A stretch of 64,000 bases of DNA from Chitinivibrionales bacterium (lineage in GTDB: Bacteria > Fibrobacterota > Chitinivibrionia > Chitinivibrionales > JANQEN01), in the NCBI GenBank assembly GCA_028278335.1, contig JANQEN010000065.1, positions 40,309 to 104,308 on the forward strand. Reading direction: 5' to 3'. A model generated the notes under the pieces. That model had not been told where the DNA came from and did not search any database. It was given only the letters and a program-made list of their open reading frames with translations. Positions 56,656-64,000 of this stretch are shown in pieces; position 1 is the first letter of the stretch, and every line of letters begins with the position of its first letter. Made by a program: the position numbers and the translations under genes.

Positions 56656-56793
56656 TTATGTAGTATCCCTATATTACCTTTCCGCATAGACCAGTAACTC
56701 CTACTATTTCTACCACGTTGCGAGCTTGTAAATCGTGTTAATCATGATTGTGGCATTTTATTGCCCTAATAATTTAGAAATATTACTACGTAA
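56656..56793 (+). ncRNA. Candidate 6S-like RNA between zapA and rny
   Basis: The gap has a 10-bp closing stem (TTATGTAGTA at 56656 pairs with TACTACGTAA at 56784, one G-U) around about 120 nt that contain an inner CCAC...GTGG stem with AATCGTG-TTAAT-CATGATT. 6S RNA genes often lie downstream of zapA (established). The size, about 138 nt, is somewhat short, and I could not match the 6S central bubble. Confidence 0.35.
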
Positions 56794-56844
56794 ATGTATA
56801 CATACTTATGAATAATGACTATATAAACGACAGAGGGGGAACTC

Positions 56845-58422
56845 ATGTACAATGAAATTATTCTTAGTGTTTTAGGTATTGTCATCTGCCTTGGTGCCTT
56901 TATTGTGGGCGTACAGTGGCGCTCTATTATCGATAAAAAATATACTGAGAAAAAAGAGCATAATGCCCAAAACCAGGCTGATATTATCCTTGATAAGGCC
57001 AAAAAAGAGGCTGAGCTTCAAAAGAAGACAGCCATTTTAGAGGCTAAGGATGAGTGGTTCAAGGCCAAATCGGAATTTGAACGAGAAACAGCAGTAAAGA
57101 AAGATGAGCTTCGCAATGATGCGCAACGCATTAAAGAGGAAAACATCGAAATTAAAAACCGCCAAGAGGTTATTTCTAAACGGGAAATCGAGTTTGCAGC
57201 CCGTGAAAATTTTCTTAACAGCAAAGAGAAAACACTGCGAACCAAAGATGCTGAGCTTTCCCGTCTCTTAAAACAGCAGAATGAGAAGCTCGAACGAATT
57301 GCTCATATGACTCAAGAAGAGGCGAAGAAGAATCTTTTTGAGAATCTTGAAAACCAAGTTCGCTATGAATGCGCCCAGATGATTAAAGAGCGCAAGGATG
57401 ATGCCCGTGCTGAGGCAGAAAAAGAAGCCCGGGAAATCACCCTTCATGCAATCCAGCGCTGTGCAGCAGATACTACTGTTGAATCAACGGTTTCTGTTGT
57501 TCATCTTCCCAATGACGAGATGAAGGGACGAATCATTGGTCGTGAGGGCCGCAATATTCGCGCCTTTGAAGAGGCTACCGGAATTGATGTTATTGTGGAT
57601 GACACTCCAGAAGCGGTTATTCTCTCCTGCTTTGATCCTATCCGTCGAGAAATTGCCCGTTTGGCCTTGGAAAAGCTTATCTCCGATGGCCGGATTCATC
57701 CGGGTCGCATTGAGGAGCTCATTAAGAAGAGTGAAGTTGAGCTGAATAAAAAAATGAAAGCTGCTGCAGAGGAGGTTATGTATGACCTCGACGTACATGG
57801 CTTAAAACCAAAACTGGTTGAGATGCTGGGACGCCTTAAGTATCGCACCTCCTATGGCCAAAACGTACTGCAGCATTCAAAAGAGGTGGCTGTTCTCTGT
57901 GGGATTATTGCCTCAGAATTGGGCTTTGATTCAAAAATTGCAGTCCGCGCCGGCCTTCTCCATGATATTGGAAAAGCCATTGACCGCGAAACTGAAGGTA
58001 CCCACTCTGAGCTTGGTGCAGACCTTGCGCGTCGCTATGGTGAGAATGATATCATCTGCAATGCGGTTGCAGCCCACCATGAAGATGTGACTGCAATTTC
58101 GCACTATCCAGTTATTGTTCAAGCAGCAGATACGATCTCCAGTACCAGACCGGGTGTACGACGGGAAACATTGACCAACTATGTAAACAGACTCTCAAAA
58201 TTAGAAGAGATTGCTGACTCCTTCAAGGGTGTAAGCAAATCATTTGTTATTCAGGCTGGTCGTGAAATCCGGGCCATGGTCGAGCCAGACAGTATCTCTG
58301 ATGCAGAAGCTGAAGAGATGGCAGCGCAAATCGCCACCAAGATTCAGGATGAAATGGAGTATCCTGGACAGATTAAGGTAACGATTATACGCGAAATTCG
58401 CTACTCCGAATATGCGAAATAA
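56845..58422 (+). CDS. rny: Ribonuclease Y
   Basis: 525 aa: an N-terminal membrane helix (5-25), long charged coiled coil (26-215), KH domain (GRIIGREGRNIRAFEEATG, about 225-290) and HD domain (HSKEVAVLCG ... GLLHDIGKAID ... AVAAHHED, about 340-430). It is a membrane-bound endoribonuclease that starts mRNA decay. Strong AGAGGGGG before the ATG. It is followed 5 bp later by the ymdB-type gene, its usual neighbour. Confidence 0.96.
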   Translation: MYNEIILSVLGIVICLGAFIVGVQWRSIIDKKYTEKKEHNAQNQADIILDKAKKEAELQKKTAILEAKDEWFKAKSEFERETAVKKDELRNDAQRIKEENIEIKNRQEVISKREIEFAARENFLNSKEKTLRTKDAELSRLLKQQNEKLERIAHMTQEEAKKNLFENLENQVRYECAQMIKERKDDARAEAEKEAREITLHAIQRCAADTTVESTVSVVHLPNDEMKGRIIGREGRNIRAFEEATGIDVIVDDTPEAVILSCFDPIRREIARLALEKLISDGRIHPGRIEELIKKSEVELNKKMKAAAEEVMYDLDVHGLKPKLVEMLGRLKYRTSYGQNVLQHSKEVAVLCGIIASELGFDSKIAVRAGLLHDIGKAIDRETEGTHSELGADLARRYGENDIICNAVAAHHEDVTAISHYPVIVQAADTISSTRPGVRRETLTNYVNRLSKLEEIADSFKGVSKSFVIQAGREIRAMVEPDSISDAEAEEMAAQIATKIQDEMEYPGQIKVTIIREIRYSEYAK

Positions 58423-58427
58423 CGATC

Positions 58428-59222
58428 ATGCGCATACTCTTTCTTGGTGATGTTTTCGGCAGTTGTGGCAAAAGGATACTTGCAGAACATTTACCAGAAA
58501 TTCTTTCGGAACATGCCATTGAGGTTTGCATTGCCAATGCAGAAAATGTAGCTGGTGGTAAGGGAATCACCCTTAATATCCTCAAAAAGTTCCACAAATA
58601 TGGGGTTGATATAGTCACCGGCGGCAACCACTCCATGAGTCGCCCTGAAGTCTTTACTGAAACGCCGCCACAAAAACATGTGCTTCGCCCTTTAAATCTT
58701 CGCCATGAAGAGCGTGGAGAAGGTTCCACGGTCTTTACCCTTTCCGATGGTCGTAAAATTGGTGTTATCAATCTTTGCGGCCGAACCTATTTCAACGAGG
58801 ACCTGGAGTGTCCCTTTACTGTTGCAAAAGCTATTGCTCAACACATGGCTGTGGAAACTGCACATATAATTGTAGACTTTCATGCCGAAGCAACCAGCGA
58901 AAAGGTGTGCCTGGCCAACTATCTTGATGGGAGAGTCAGTGCAGTCTTAGGAACCCATACCCACGTACAAACCGCAGATGAACGTATTTTACCAAAGGGA
59001 ACAGCTTACATTTCTGATGTGGGCATGACCGGACCAGAAGATTCGGCCATTGGCATGAAGCTCAAACAGGTGATTGATAGATTTGTCAATCAGGCCCATG
59101 TACGATTTCAACCAGCCTCAGCAGGCCCCATGCTCAATGGGGTCATCCTTGAGATAGATGAGTCAACCGGAAAAGCTACTGCAATTCAACGACTCTACCA
59201 GCGATATCGGTTTAAGTCATGA
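58428..59222 (+). CDS. ymdB: YmdB-family metallophosphoesterase
   Basis: 264 aa of the TIGR00282/YmdB type: MRILFLGDVFGSCGK, NAENVAGGKGIT, TGGNHSM, VDFHAEATSEK and GTHTHVQTADERILP contain the metal-binding residues. It hydrolyses cyclic nucleotides or related compounds. The motif TGGNH is normally TGGNHTWD-like, fully consistent. It overlaps xseA by 4 bp (ATGA). Confidence 0.94.
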   Translation: MRILFLGDVFGSCGKRILAEHLPEILSEHAIEVCIANAENVAGGKGITLNILKKFHKYGVDIVTGGNHSMSRPEVFTETPPQKHVLRPLNLRHEERGEGSTVFTLSDGRKIGVINLCGRTYFNEDLECPFTVAKAIAQHMAVETAHIIVDFHAEATSEKVCLANYLDGRVSAVLGTHTHVQTADERILPKGTAYISDVGMTGPEDSAIGMKLKQVIDRFVNQAHVRFQPASAGPMLNGVILEIDESTGKATAIQRLYQRYRFKS

Positions 59223-60469
59223 TCACTTTTTTCCTCCCCCCTAAAGAGTGTGAGCGCCCCTACTCGATCACACAAATCAATGATGGCATTGCCTCAGTCA
59301 TTGAGTCGGGAAATACCTTGGTATGGGTTGAAGGAGAGATATCAAACTTTAAACGGGCTTCCAGCGGTCACTGTTATTTTAAACTTAAGGATGCGCAGAG
59401 TCAGGTTCCTGCAGTGATGTGGCGCTCTGTTGCAGATACCCATGACAATACAGTAAGCGAAGGTGCAGCAGTGACCGCAATCGCCTCTATAAAGGTCTAT
59501 CGTAAAGGTGGCTATTATCAACTCGATGTACATCGTATGCAACAGGCTGGTCAGGGAGCCCTCTTTGTTGCCCTGGAGAAGCTAAAGCAGAAGCTTGAAA
59601 CTGAAGGGTTGTTTGACCCGATTCACAAACAGGAGATACCCGAGTCAGTAACACAGCTGGGCGTAATCACTGCAAAAACAGGCGCAGCTCTACGAGACAT
59701 CTGTAAAGTGGTGGCATCCCGGGCTCCACAAACTGACATTCTGCTACGAAGCGTGGCTGTCCAGGGAGACAAGGCACCAAAGGATATCGCTTTCGCCATT
59801 GAGGAGATGAATACGCATAACCAGGTCGATTGCATTATCCTTGGTCGTGGCGGCGGCTCAGTGGAGGATTTGTGGGCCTTTAATGATGAGGCGGTTGTAC
59901 GAGCCATATTTAACTCAACCATTCCCATCATCTCTGCTGTAGGTCACGAAATCGATTTTACCTTAGCTGACTTTGTTGCTGATCTTCGCGCGCCGACTCC
60001 CTCTGCTGCTGCAGAGATCGCTGTGGCCGATGAAGAGGAACTCCGTCGCTATTTTAAAGAATTAAGCCGCAGGCTCATCTCAGCATTTTCCTATTATCTT
60101 TCATCAGCGCATCAACAGTTCGACTCCCTGCGACATAGCCCAGTTTTTTCCCGCACTATTGCCCACCTTACTGATTCTCGCCAACACCTGGATCAACTTT
60201 GGGAGCGAGCAATTCGTGCTATGGGAAGCACCATGGACATTGCCAAAAACAGAGTGGTGCACTGTGCAGGAAAGCTTCAGGCCCTCAATCCCCTGGCTGT
60301 TTTGGCTCGGGGATATAGTGTCGTTTCAAAGAATAGCTTGCGACCTATTACCAAGGCGTCTCAACTGGCACCGGGTGATAACATTACTATCACCTTTCAT
60401 AAAGGTCAAGCATCAGCACAGGTTATCTCTCTAAATAAAGAGAGAGGTACCCCAAGCAAGACCGAATAA
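59219..60469 (+). CDS. xseA: Exodeoxyribonuclease VII, large subunit
   Basis: 416 aa. An N-terminal OB-fold (WVEGEISNFKRASSGHCYFKLKD, about 38-60), a catalytic middle (ITAKTGAALRDICKV, LGRGGGSVEDLWAFNDE, SAVGHEIDFTLAD) and a short coiled coil. It degrades single-stranded DNA with XseB, whose gene follows after 48 bp. Confidence 0.96.
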   Translation: MITFFLPPKECERPYSITQINDGIASVIESGNTLVWVEGEISNFKRASSGHCYFKLKDAQSQVPAVMWRSVADTHDNTVSEGAAVTAIASIKVYRKGGYYQLDVHRMQQAGQGALFVALEKLKQKLETEGLFDPIHKQEIPESVTQLGVITAKTGAALRDICKVVASRAPQTDILLRSVAVQGDKAPKDIAFAIEEMNTHNQVDCIILGRGGGSVEDLWAFNDEAVVRAIFNSTIPIISAVGHEIDFTLADFVADLRAPTPSAAAEIAVADEEELRRYFKELSRRLISAFSYYLSSAHQQFDSLRHSPVFSRTIAHLTDSRQHLDQLWERAIRAMGSTMDIAKNRVVHCAGKLQALNPLAVLARGYSVVSKNSLRPITKASQLAPGDNITITFHKGQASAQVISLNKERGTPSKTE

Positions 60470-60517
60470 AAGTATATTTTACCCTACTATAAAAATCATT
60501 ATTAGAAACATAAGCCT

Positions 60518-60784
60518 ATGCCTAAAAAACAGGAAACCTTTGAATCAGCAATGTCGAAGTTAGAAAAAGTCATCACCCGTTTAGAGGATGATGAGCTTAC
60601 CCTGGATAAAGCTTTAGCAAGTTTTGAAGAGGGAATCGGACTTATGAAAACCTGTGATAAACATCTTTGTAAAGCCGAGGGTAAGCTTAAAGAGCTTGTT
60701 AGCGGTGAAGATGGCGCCTTTGTTGAAAAGGTTTTGGGTATATCCTTAGATTCTGTAACTGGTGGAGAAGATTTTGATGAGTGA
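60518..60784 (+). CDS. xseB: Exodeoxyribonuclease VII, small subunit
   Basis: 88 aa, all helical; FESAMSKLEKVITRLEDDELTLDKALASFEEGIGLMKTC is the family signature. It binds the XseA coiled coil. The final codons overlap the ispA start (ATGAGTGA). Confidence 0.94.
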   Translation: MPKKQETFESAMSKLEKVITRLEDDELTLDKALASFEEGIGLMKTCDKHLCKAEGKLKELVSGEDGAFVEKVLGISLDSVTGGEDFDE

Positions 60785-61649
60785 GCTGAAAAAGTATCTT
60801 AATCGTGTGGCAAAATTGACCGACGCAACCCTGGATGAACTTCTTCCGCCAGAATCTGCATCGCCCTCATCTATTCATTCTCTTATGCGTTATGCCACCT
60901 TTGCCGGTGGCAAACGGGTACGCCCCTGCTTAGTGGTCGCCACAAACGAAGCCTGTGGTGGTACCTTTGGAAACCGCGAGGCTGCCTATGCTGGAGCTGC
61001 TATTGAGATGCTTCACACCTTCTCTCTTATCCACGATGATCTTCCCTGTATGGACGACGATGATTTCCGTCGAGGAAAACCCACGGCCCACCGCGCCTTT
61101 AATGAGGCCTTAGCAGTTCTTGGTGGTGATGCACTCTGTATCTTTGCCTTTGAGATTTTAAGTACCCTTGGCCGTATTGATATCATTCGAGAGATCTCCA
61201 CAGCCCTTGGTACAAGCGGCATGATTGGTGGCCAGGTCGTTGACATTGAATCGGAGGGTAAAAAAGTTGGCAAGCGGACCGTAACCTATATTCATAAAAA
61301 TAAAACCGCCGCCCTCATTCGGGCCTCAGTTCTCACAGGGGCGCTCCTTGCCGGTGCCGATGCATCAACTCAAAAAAAGCTTGCCTCCTATGGCAATAAC
61401 ATTGGCCTTCTTTTTCAGGTTATCGATGATATTTTAGATGAAGAGAGCACAACCGAAGTGCTTGGCAAAGATGCAGGCAGTGACCGGGAAAAGGGTAAGG
61501 CCACCTTCCCCTCTGTCTATGGTATTAAGGAGTCAAAAAAGTATGCTGATACTCTTTTAGAAAAGGCTCTCAAGGACATCGCCTTTTTAGGAGATAAGGC
61601 TGCAATTCTTTCTGACCTTGCTGAATTTATTCGAGTTCGGGTTTCCTAG
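60777..61649 (+). CDS. ispA: Farnesyl/geranyl diphosphate synthase
   Basis: 290 aa from ATG 60777, which overlaps the xseB stop; a GTG five codons earlier is less likely. The Asp-rich motif DDLPCMDDDD (87-96) with FRRGKPT, and the second motif DDILDE (near 220), are the prenyl-diphosphate binding sites. It makes C15 (or C20) diphosphate from IPP for undecaprenol and quinone synthesis. xseB-ispA neighbourhood is common. Confidence 0.93.
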   Translation: MSELKKYLNRVAKLTDATLDELLPPESASPSSIHSLMRYATFAGGKRVRPCLVVATNEACGGTFGNREAAYAGAAIEMLHTFSLIHDDLPCMDDDDFRRGKPTAHRAFNEALAVLGGDALCIFAFEILSTLGRIDIIREISTALGTSGMIGGQVVDIESEGKKVGKRTVTYIHKNKTAALIRASVLTGALLAGADASTQKKLASYGNNIGLLFQVIDDILDEESTTEVLGKDAGSDREKGKATFPSVYGIKESKKYADTLLEKALKDIAFLGDKAAILSDLAEFIRVRVS

Positions 61650-61660
61650 TTTTTTTGTCA

Positions 61661-62635
61661 TTATTTTAACACAACAAAGGGATACACCACCTCTGTTGTT
61701 TGAGTATTTAGTTTCAATATATACTTGCCACTTGAATTTAAACATCGGTCATCAAAGGGGATAATAAAAGAAGAATGTCCATCGGACACCGAAAAATAAT
61801 TTGATTGATAGAGCCTCTTTCCTCTAGAGTCGTACAATTCATACTTGACATCTTCAGGTTTATTGAGCACACCTGTGCACATCAGATGATTCTTATGGCG
61901 TATAAACTTAAATCGCTGGCCATGCCTAATAGTATGAGTGCTGAAAATAGAATTGTTTTCATAGAAATATTTACAGATAGAAGGTACCAGTGGTTGAGAA
62001 ATTGGACCTGTATGATACAGTGCCTTTGCAATTCTTCCAGAGCTATCATACTCTGGCACAAATATATCAATCCATTCAAGCTCATTATAGTCCCAATAAA
62101 CATTCTTGACAGAGTCAATTTTACCAGAGCTGGAATATATCCAGAGCGTTGAGTCTGCAGCCGATATTGAGGAGCCCGGAACTGTTTTTCGAGCTATAAC
62201 ACTCAATTTTCCATCTGGGAGGTAGACATAGGTTGAAGTATAACAGAGGGTGTTAGTCTGATCAAAGCAGCTGTCAACAGTCAATGTGCCTATTTCGTTA
62301 TAGCAAAATTTCTCAGAATCCAAAAGCTCCCCCTCAACAATTAGTTGTCGCGTAAAATATTTTTGCGATGGAAAATAGGAGAAGGGAACTAAAATGAGAA
62401 AAGAGTCACGTCCATCAATTACATAGTAAAATAGTGTATCTATCAAATCAATTTCAGTATTATACTTGTATACAAAGGCTTCAGTTTGTACACCACTGGT
62501 ATCCTCAGTTGTTGAATTGACACATTGATAATTGAAATAACCATCATAATAGTTCTTTATATCAGGATATTGACTAAAAACTAATGTGTTTATAAGCAAT
62601 ACAAACACTAGGGAACAATTTCTCTTATTCATCAT
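61661..62635 (-). CDS. Secreted protein with C-terminal sorting-like domain, 324 aa
   Basis: A signal peptide (1-21, ending VFSQ) is followed by beta-rich repeats (YNEIGTLTVDSC, YVYLPDGKLSVIARKT, WIYSSSGKIDSVKN, PEYDSSGRIAKA) of RHS/YD-like spacing. The last about 75 residues (YELYDSRGKRLYQSN, GKYILKLNTQTTE) look like a Por/T9SS-type sorting domain. Start may be either of two adjacent ATGs. It is convergent with ispA, 11 bp apart. Function unknown. Confidence 0.68.
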   Translation of the reverse strand: MMNKRNCSLVFVLLINTLVFSQYPDIKNYYDGYFNYQCVNSTTEDTSGVQTEAFVYKYNTEIDLIDTLFYYVIDGRDSFLILVPFSYFPSQKYFTRQLIVEGELLDSEKFCYNEIGTLTVDSCFDQTNTLCYTSTYVYLPDGKLSVIARKTVPGSSISAADSTLWIYSSSGKIDSVKNVYWDYNELEWIDIFVPEYDSSGRIAKALYHTGPISQPLVPSICKYFYENNSIFSTHTIRHGQRFKFIRHKNHLMCTGVLNKPEDVKYELYDSRGKRLYQSNYFSVSDGHSSFIIPFDDRCLNSSGKYILKLNTQTTEVVYPFVVLK

Positions 62636-62761
62636 GTCTCCTCTTTATTGGGCATTCCTATAGAAAGAATGTATTAATAAAATAATGAGTGGTCATTGTT
62701 TGTTCTATCGACATCTTATAAAAAACACAAAGACTTGATAAAACCGCTCATTTATCTTAAA

Positions 62762-62925
62762 CCCAGATTATGCAGTAGGAGTAGATGCAGAAGTGCAAGA
62801 TTATGATTTAGTAAGACTCGAAGGTTTTGAAGGGCATATCTACAAGGTGATATGGCCGAAAAACCTGAAAGTCTTAATAAGCATAGGATTGTGCTTCAGC
62901 GCTACTTCCTATTGCATAATCTGGG
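62762..62925 (+). mobile_element. MITE, 164 bp, copy 5
   Basis: Same orientation as copies 1 and 3, ends CCCAGATTATGCA and TGCATAATCTGGG. Direct repeats TTAAA at 62757-62761 and 62926-62930. Upstream of the secreted protein gene. Confidence 0.85.
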
Positions 62926-63064
62926 TTAAAATATTGAATTCCGCTTAGGTTTTTGACTCATTTCTCCCTCTGGTTCAATATTTCTGGACTAAATTTGGAC
63001 CATTCCTGGACTGTTTCTGGACCTTTTTGTGTTATAGTACATACATCAACAAAAGAGATTTTAT

Positions 63065-63217
63065 ATCCAAATCATTGAGCCTTGACATCCAAATCATTGA
63101 GCCTTGACATCCAAATCATTGAGCCTTGACATCCAAAGCATTGAGCCTTGATATTCAAATCATTGAGCCTTTACTTTCAAGCATTGAGCGTTGATATGTA
63201 AACAAATGAGCCTTATC
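63065..63217. repeat. Seven 22-bp tandem repeats (iteron-like)
   Basis: The unit ATCCAAATCATTGAGCCTTG + AC is exact in the first three copies (63065, 63087, 63109) and decays through four more to 63217. All are on one strand, in register. They lie just beyond the terminator of the HU-like gene. Confidence 0.85.
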
Positions 63218-63218
63218 T

Positions 63219-63258
63219 ATAAAAAAAAGTAAGCCCGCTTTTTCAAGCAAGCCTACTT
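63219..63258 (-). terminator. Terminator of the HU-like/DUF4469 gene
   Basis: On the minus strand a 14-bp stem (all pairs, three G-U) around GAAA is followed by eight U, 34 bp past the stop. Confidence 0.85.
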
Positions 63259-63291
63259 TAGGGACAGATATTTAATTCATATTACAAATTA

Positions 63292-63987
63292 TTAGACCAC
63301 AATAAGGTCCTTTCTAAGTACACCTTCACGTAATTCCTGGCCATGCCTTGTCTTTACTGCAAAGCGATATACTCCCGCAGGGATCTCCTCTGGAAGCACA
63401 AAGGCCAAAAATGAAGGGCGCACATCAGCAATCTTCTCGATCTTGATCCGAGAACGATCATTCTGATTGACAAGAAAAATACCCTGCTCTGTATCGGATT
63501 CATCAATGGCCATACTCTTACCATAGAGTCTACCAATACCGTTGGCTGTCACGGCCGAGTTAAAGGTACCACTTCCCTTGTCTTCAAACTTGATAACAAT
63601 GGGGTGGATACCCTCCAGCACCTCTTTTTCAGCCTGTACACCGTGAGTAAAGAAGTGCTTCAATCGAGCACCAGCTCTTACATTGGGCCGAAGATCGTGA
63701 CGGGAGGGTTCATATTGATCAGTTATCCCAATGAAGTTTCCCTTAATTGAGCTATTAAAGGTAGCAAAGGGAAGGCTCACCGAATAACTCTGAGCAACCA
63801 AGCTCTCAATAGTCTCCTCCATCATCTGTAAAAGACCTAAAACATCGGTCTTAGTTAAGGTTGAACCCCGGGCGCACAAATAATCGGCAAACTCATTTAT
63901 TCCAACATTGTGGATGGTGTTTACCCGTGCTATGTGCATATTAGGGTCCTCTACTAATCGATTTTCCTGTAAGCTATAGAAAATCAT
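63292..63987 (-). CDS. HU-like DNA-binding domain plus DUF4469 protein
   Basis: 231 aa. The N-terminal 120 residues match the divergent HU/IHF-like domain of Bacteroidota-type proteins (LCARGSTLTKTDVLGLLQMMEE, YEPSRHDLRPNVRAG); the C-terminal 100 residues are the Ig-like DUF4469 domain (TANGIGRLYGKSMAIDESDTEQGIFLV, IPAGVYRFAVKTRHGQELREG). DNA binding is inferred from the first domain. AAGGAG precedes the ATG. A well-formed terminator and 22-bp repeats follow. Confidence 0.82.
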   Translation of the reverse strand: MIFYSLQENRLVEDPNMHIARVNTIHNVGINEFADYLCARGSTLTKTDVLGLLQMMEETIESLVAQSYSVSLPFATFNSSIKGNFIGITDQYEPSRHDLRPNVRAGARLKHFFTHGVQAEKEVLEGIHPIVIKFEDKGSGTFNSAVTANGIGRLYGKSMAIDESDTEQGIFLVNQNDRSRIKIEKIADVRPSFLAFVLPEEIPAGVYRFAVKTRHGQELREGVLRKDLIVV

Positions 63988-64000
63988 CTTTTTCTCCTTT

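Noticed and set aside
63065..63217. CRISPR array
   Set aside because: The 22-bp units are contiguous with no spacers and no cas genes are present.

Overview
The window looks like a chromosomal stretch of an anaerobic, fermentative Gram-negative bacterium, most likely from the Fibrobacterota/FCB side of the tree. That placement is inference. Supporting signs are RND efflux and outer-membrane proteins, exported proteins ending in FlgD-like or Por-like C-terminal domains, a Bacteroidota-type HU-like protein, ferredoxin-dependent 2-oxoacid oxidoreductase genes, ETF, an IcmF-type B12 mutase and RNase Y. DNA is moderately AT-rich. I saw no rRNA, tRNA or CRISPR array.

Layout. 1-6.2 kb: 5' part of hrpA, then a fused GHMP-type sugar kinase/UDP-sugar pyrophosphorylase and a GalU relative that has lost its nucleotide-loop motif. 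6.4-12.3 kb: envelope genes (SPFH protein, acidic membrane protein, MMPL/RND exporter, DUF2721 protein). 12.3-14.8 kb: accessory region with 21-bp repeats, a REP-associated Y1 transposase (RAYT) with its REP copies, a duplicated RAYT fragment and a GC-rich multi-hairpin element. 14.8-22.8 kb: large secreted repeat protein, small zinc-ribbon proteins, threonine dehydratase, lipoprotein, PfkB kinase, YihY. 23-29.4 kb: tetR plus a tripartite RND efflux operon behind a consensus promoter. 29.4-42.2 kb: a 1159-aa envelope protein, an N-terminally extended M29 aminopeptidase, asd, exported proteins and a 1254-aa TPR/transglutaminase protein. 42.3-45.1 kb: a self-contained three-gene unit of an intact ketosynthase, a ketosynthase lacking its catalytic residues and an ACP. 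45.3-54.4 kb: etfBA diverging from icmF, then a 2-oxoacid:ferredoxin oxidoreductase operon. 54.4-55.9 kb: a methyltransferase gene between two inverted MITEs. 56-61.7 kb: housekeeping run zapB-like, zapA, possible 6S RNA, rny, ymdB, xseA, xseB, ispA. 61.7-64 kb: secreted protein, MITE, 22-bp iterons and an HU-like/DUF4469 protein.

How genes may work together. EtfAB, IcmF and the 2-oxoacid oxidoreductase could link branched 2-oxoacids, isobutyryl-CoA and butyryl-CoA with ferredoxin and flavin electron carriers. The three-gene ketosynthase unit has the order of a minimal type II polyketide synthase. The most distinctive mobile signal is a family of palindromic MITEs with shared ends: five copies, all flanked by a 5-bp TTAAA direct repeat; four are exactly 164 bp and one is a 254-bp variant with another palindromic body.
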